Source of the DNA: Myxococcales bacterium
GTDB lineage: Bacteria; Myxococcota_A; Polyangia; Fen-1088
DNA length: 5,301 bases
Assembly (NCBI GenBank): GCA_003161835.1
Contig: PMNO01000354.1
Span: 11,144 to 16,444 of the forward strand
Direction of reading: 5' to 3'
Below are positions 5,151-5,301 of the stretch, in pieces. A model generated the notes under the pieces. It saw only the letters and a program-made list of their open reading frames with translations, had not been told where the DNA came from and did no database searches. The stretch's first letter is position 1. Each line of letters begins with the position of its first letter. Made by a program: the position numbers and the translations under genes.

Positions 5151-5301
5151 TCGAGCGCCCCGAACATTCGCCGCCCGCCGTCGGTCCCCGACCGAATGGG
5201 GACGGGAACGAGCCTCGCGACCGCGCCGGCGAGTTGCAACCCCTGATCGGGGTCGCGGGCGTGCGCCTCCGTCCGGGAGGCCGCAGTTTCGCCTGCGACG
5301 C
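5147..5301 (+). CDS. ricT: PSP1-domain (RicT/YaaT-like) protein, N-terminal part
   Basis: Only the first 51 codons are in the window. I read them from GTG 5147, which overlaps the holB stop (GTGA); AGAGG at 5129-5133 is a somewhat distant ribosome-binding site. After about 30 polar, Pro/Gly/Arg-rich residues comes LIGVAGVRLRPGGRSFACDA (32-51), which resembles the opening strand of PSP1 proteins (VVGVRF..GG..Y.FD). Position supports this: holB followed by a PSP1/yaaT gene is conserved in Bacillus and many former deltaproteobacteria. In Bacillus, RicT belongs to the Y-complex that acts with RNase Y in RNA processing; the role in this organism is unknown. An in-frame TTG at 5234 is an alternative start just before the conserved part. 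The family call rests on about 20 residues and on synteny. Confidence 0.62.
   Translation, partial: MIERPEHSPPAVGPRPNGDGNEPRDRAGELQPLIGVAGVRLRPGGRSFACD

Noticed and set aside
1..5301. CRISPR array, tRNA, rRNA, insertion sequence or attachment site
   Set aside because: No spaced direct repeats, cloverleaf-like sequence, transposase motifs or terminal inverted repeats were seen on either strand.

Overview
The window is GC-rich, with codons mostly ending in G or C. Its gene content suggests a Myxococcota (myxobacterial) or related former deltaproteobacterial chromosome. The clues are a holB gene translationally coupled to a PSP1-domain gene, a FliA-type sigma factor with an unusual region 4, and non-flagellar type III secretion (T3SS) genes in a free-living gene context. 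This assignment is inference; there is no rRNA or other taxonomic marker here.

Layout, left to right. (1) Positions 1-878, minus strand: the N-terminal 292 residues of an MFS transporter of the metabolite:H+ symporter (MHS) type, cut by the left edge. (2) Positions 879 to about 1283: a divergent intergenic region of roughly 400 bp holding three dyad symmetries (970-989, 990-1003, 1100-1113) and a T-tract. (3) Positions 1284-3330, plus strand: a compact three-gene unit of a FliA/WhiG-type sigma factor, sctI (T3SS inner-rod protein) and sctJ (T3SS inner-ring lipoprotein). It ends in an intrinsic terminator at 3335-3355. (4) Positions 3338-3997, minus strand: pspA, convergent with sctJ; its last codons lie inside the sctJ terminator. 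(5) Positions 4095-5150, plus strand: holB, the clamp-loader delta-prime subunit, divergent from pspA. It overlaps the start of a PSP1/RicT-like gene (from 5147) that runs off the right edge.

The point of most interest is the sigma-sctI-sctJ unit. The order sctI then sctJ is the usual T3SS order, but here it stands without needle, export-gate, ATPase or secretin genes. It is fronted by its own flagellar-class sigma factor and closed by a terminator. Next to it is pspA, an envelope-stress gene whose family responds to secretin and inner-membrane damage. A plausible reading, not proven here, is a small separately controlled part of a divergent myxobacterial-type T3SS whose other genes lie elsewhere, or a reduced remnant of one. 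The transporter and the holB-PSP1 pair look like ordinary flanking genes.
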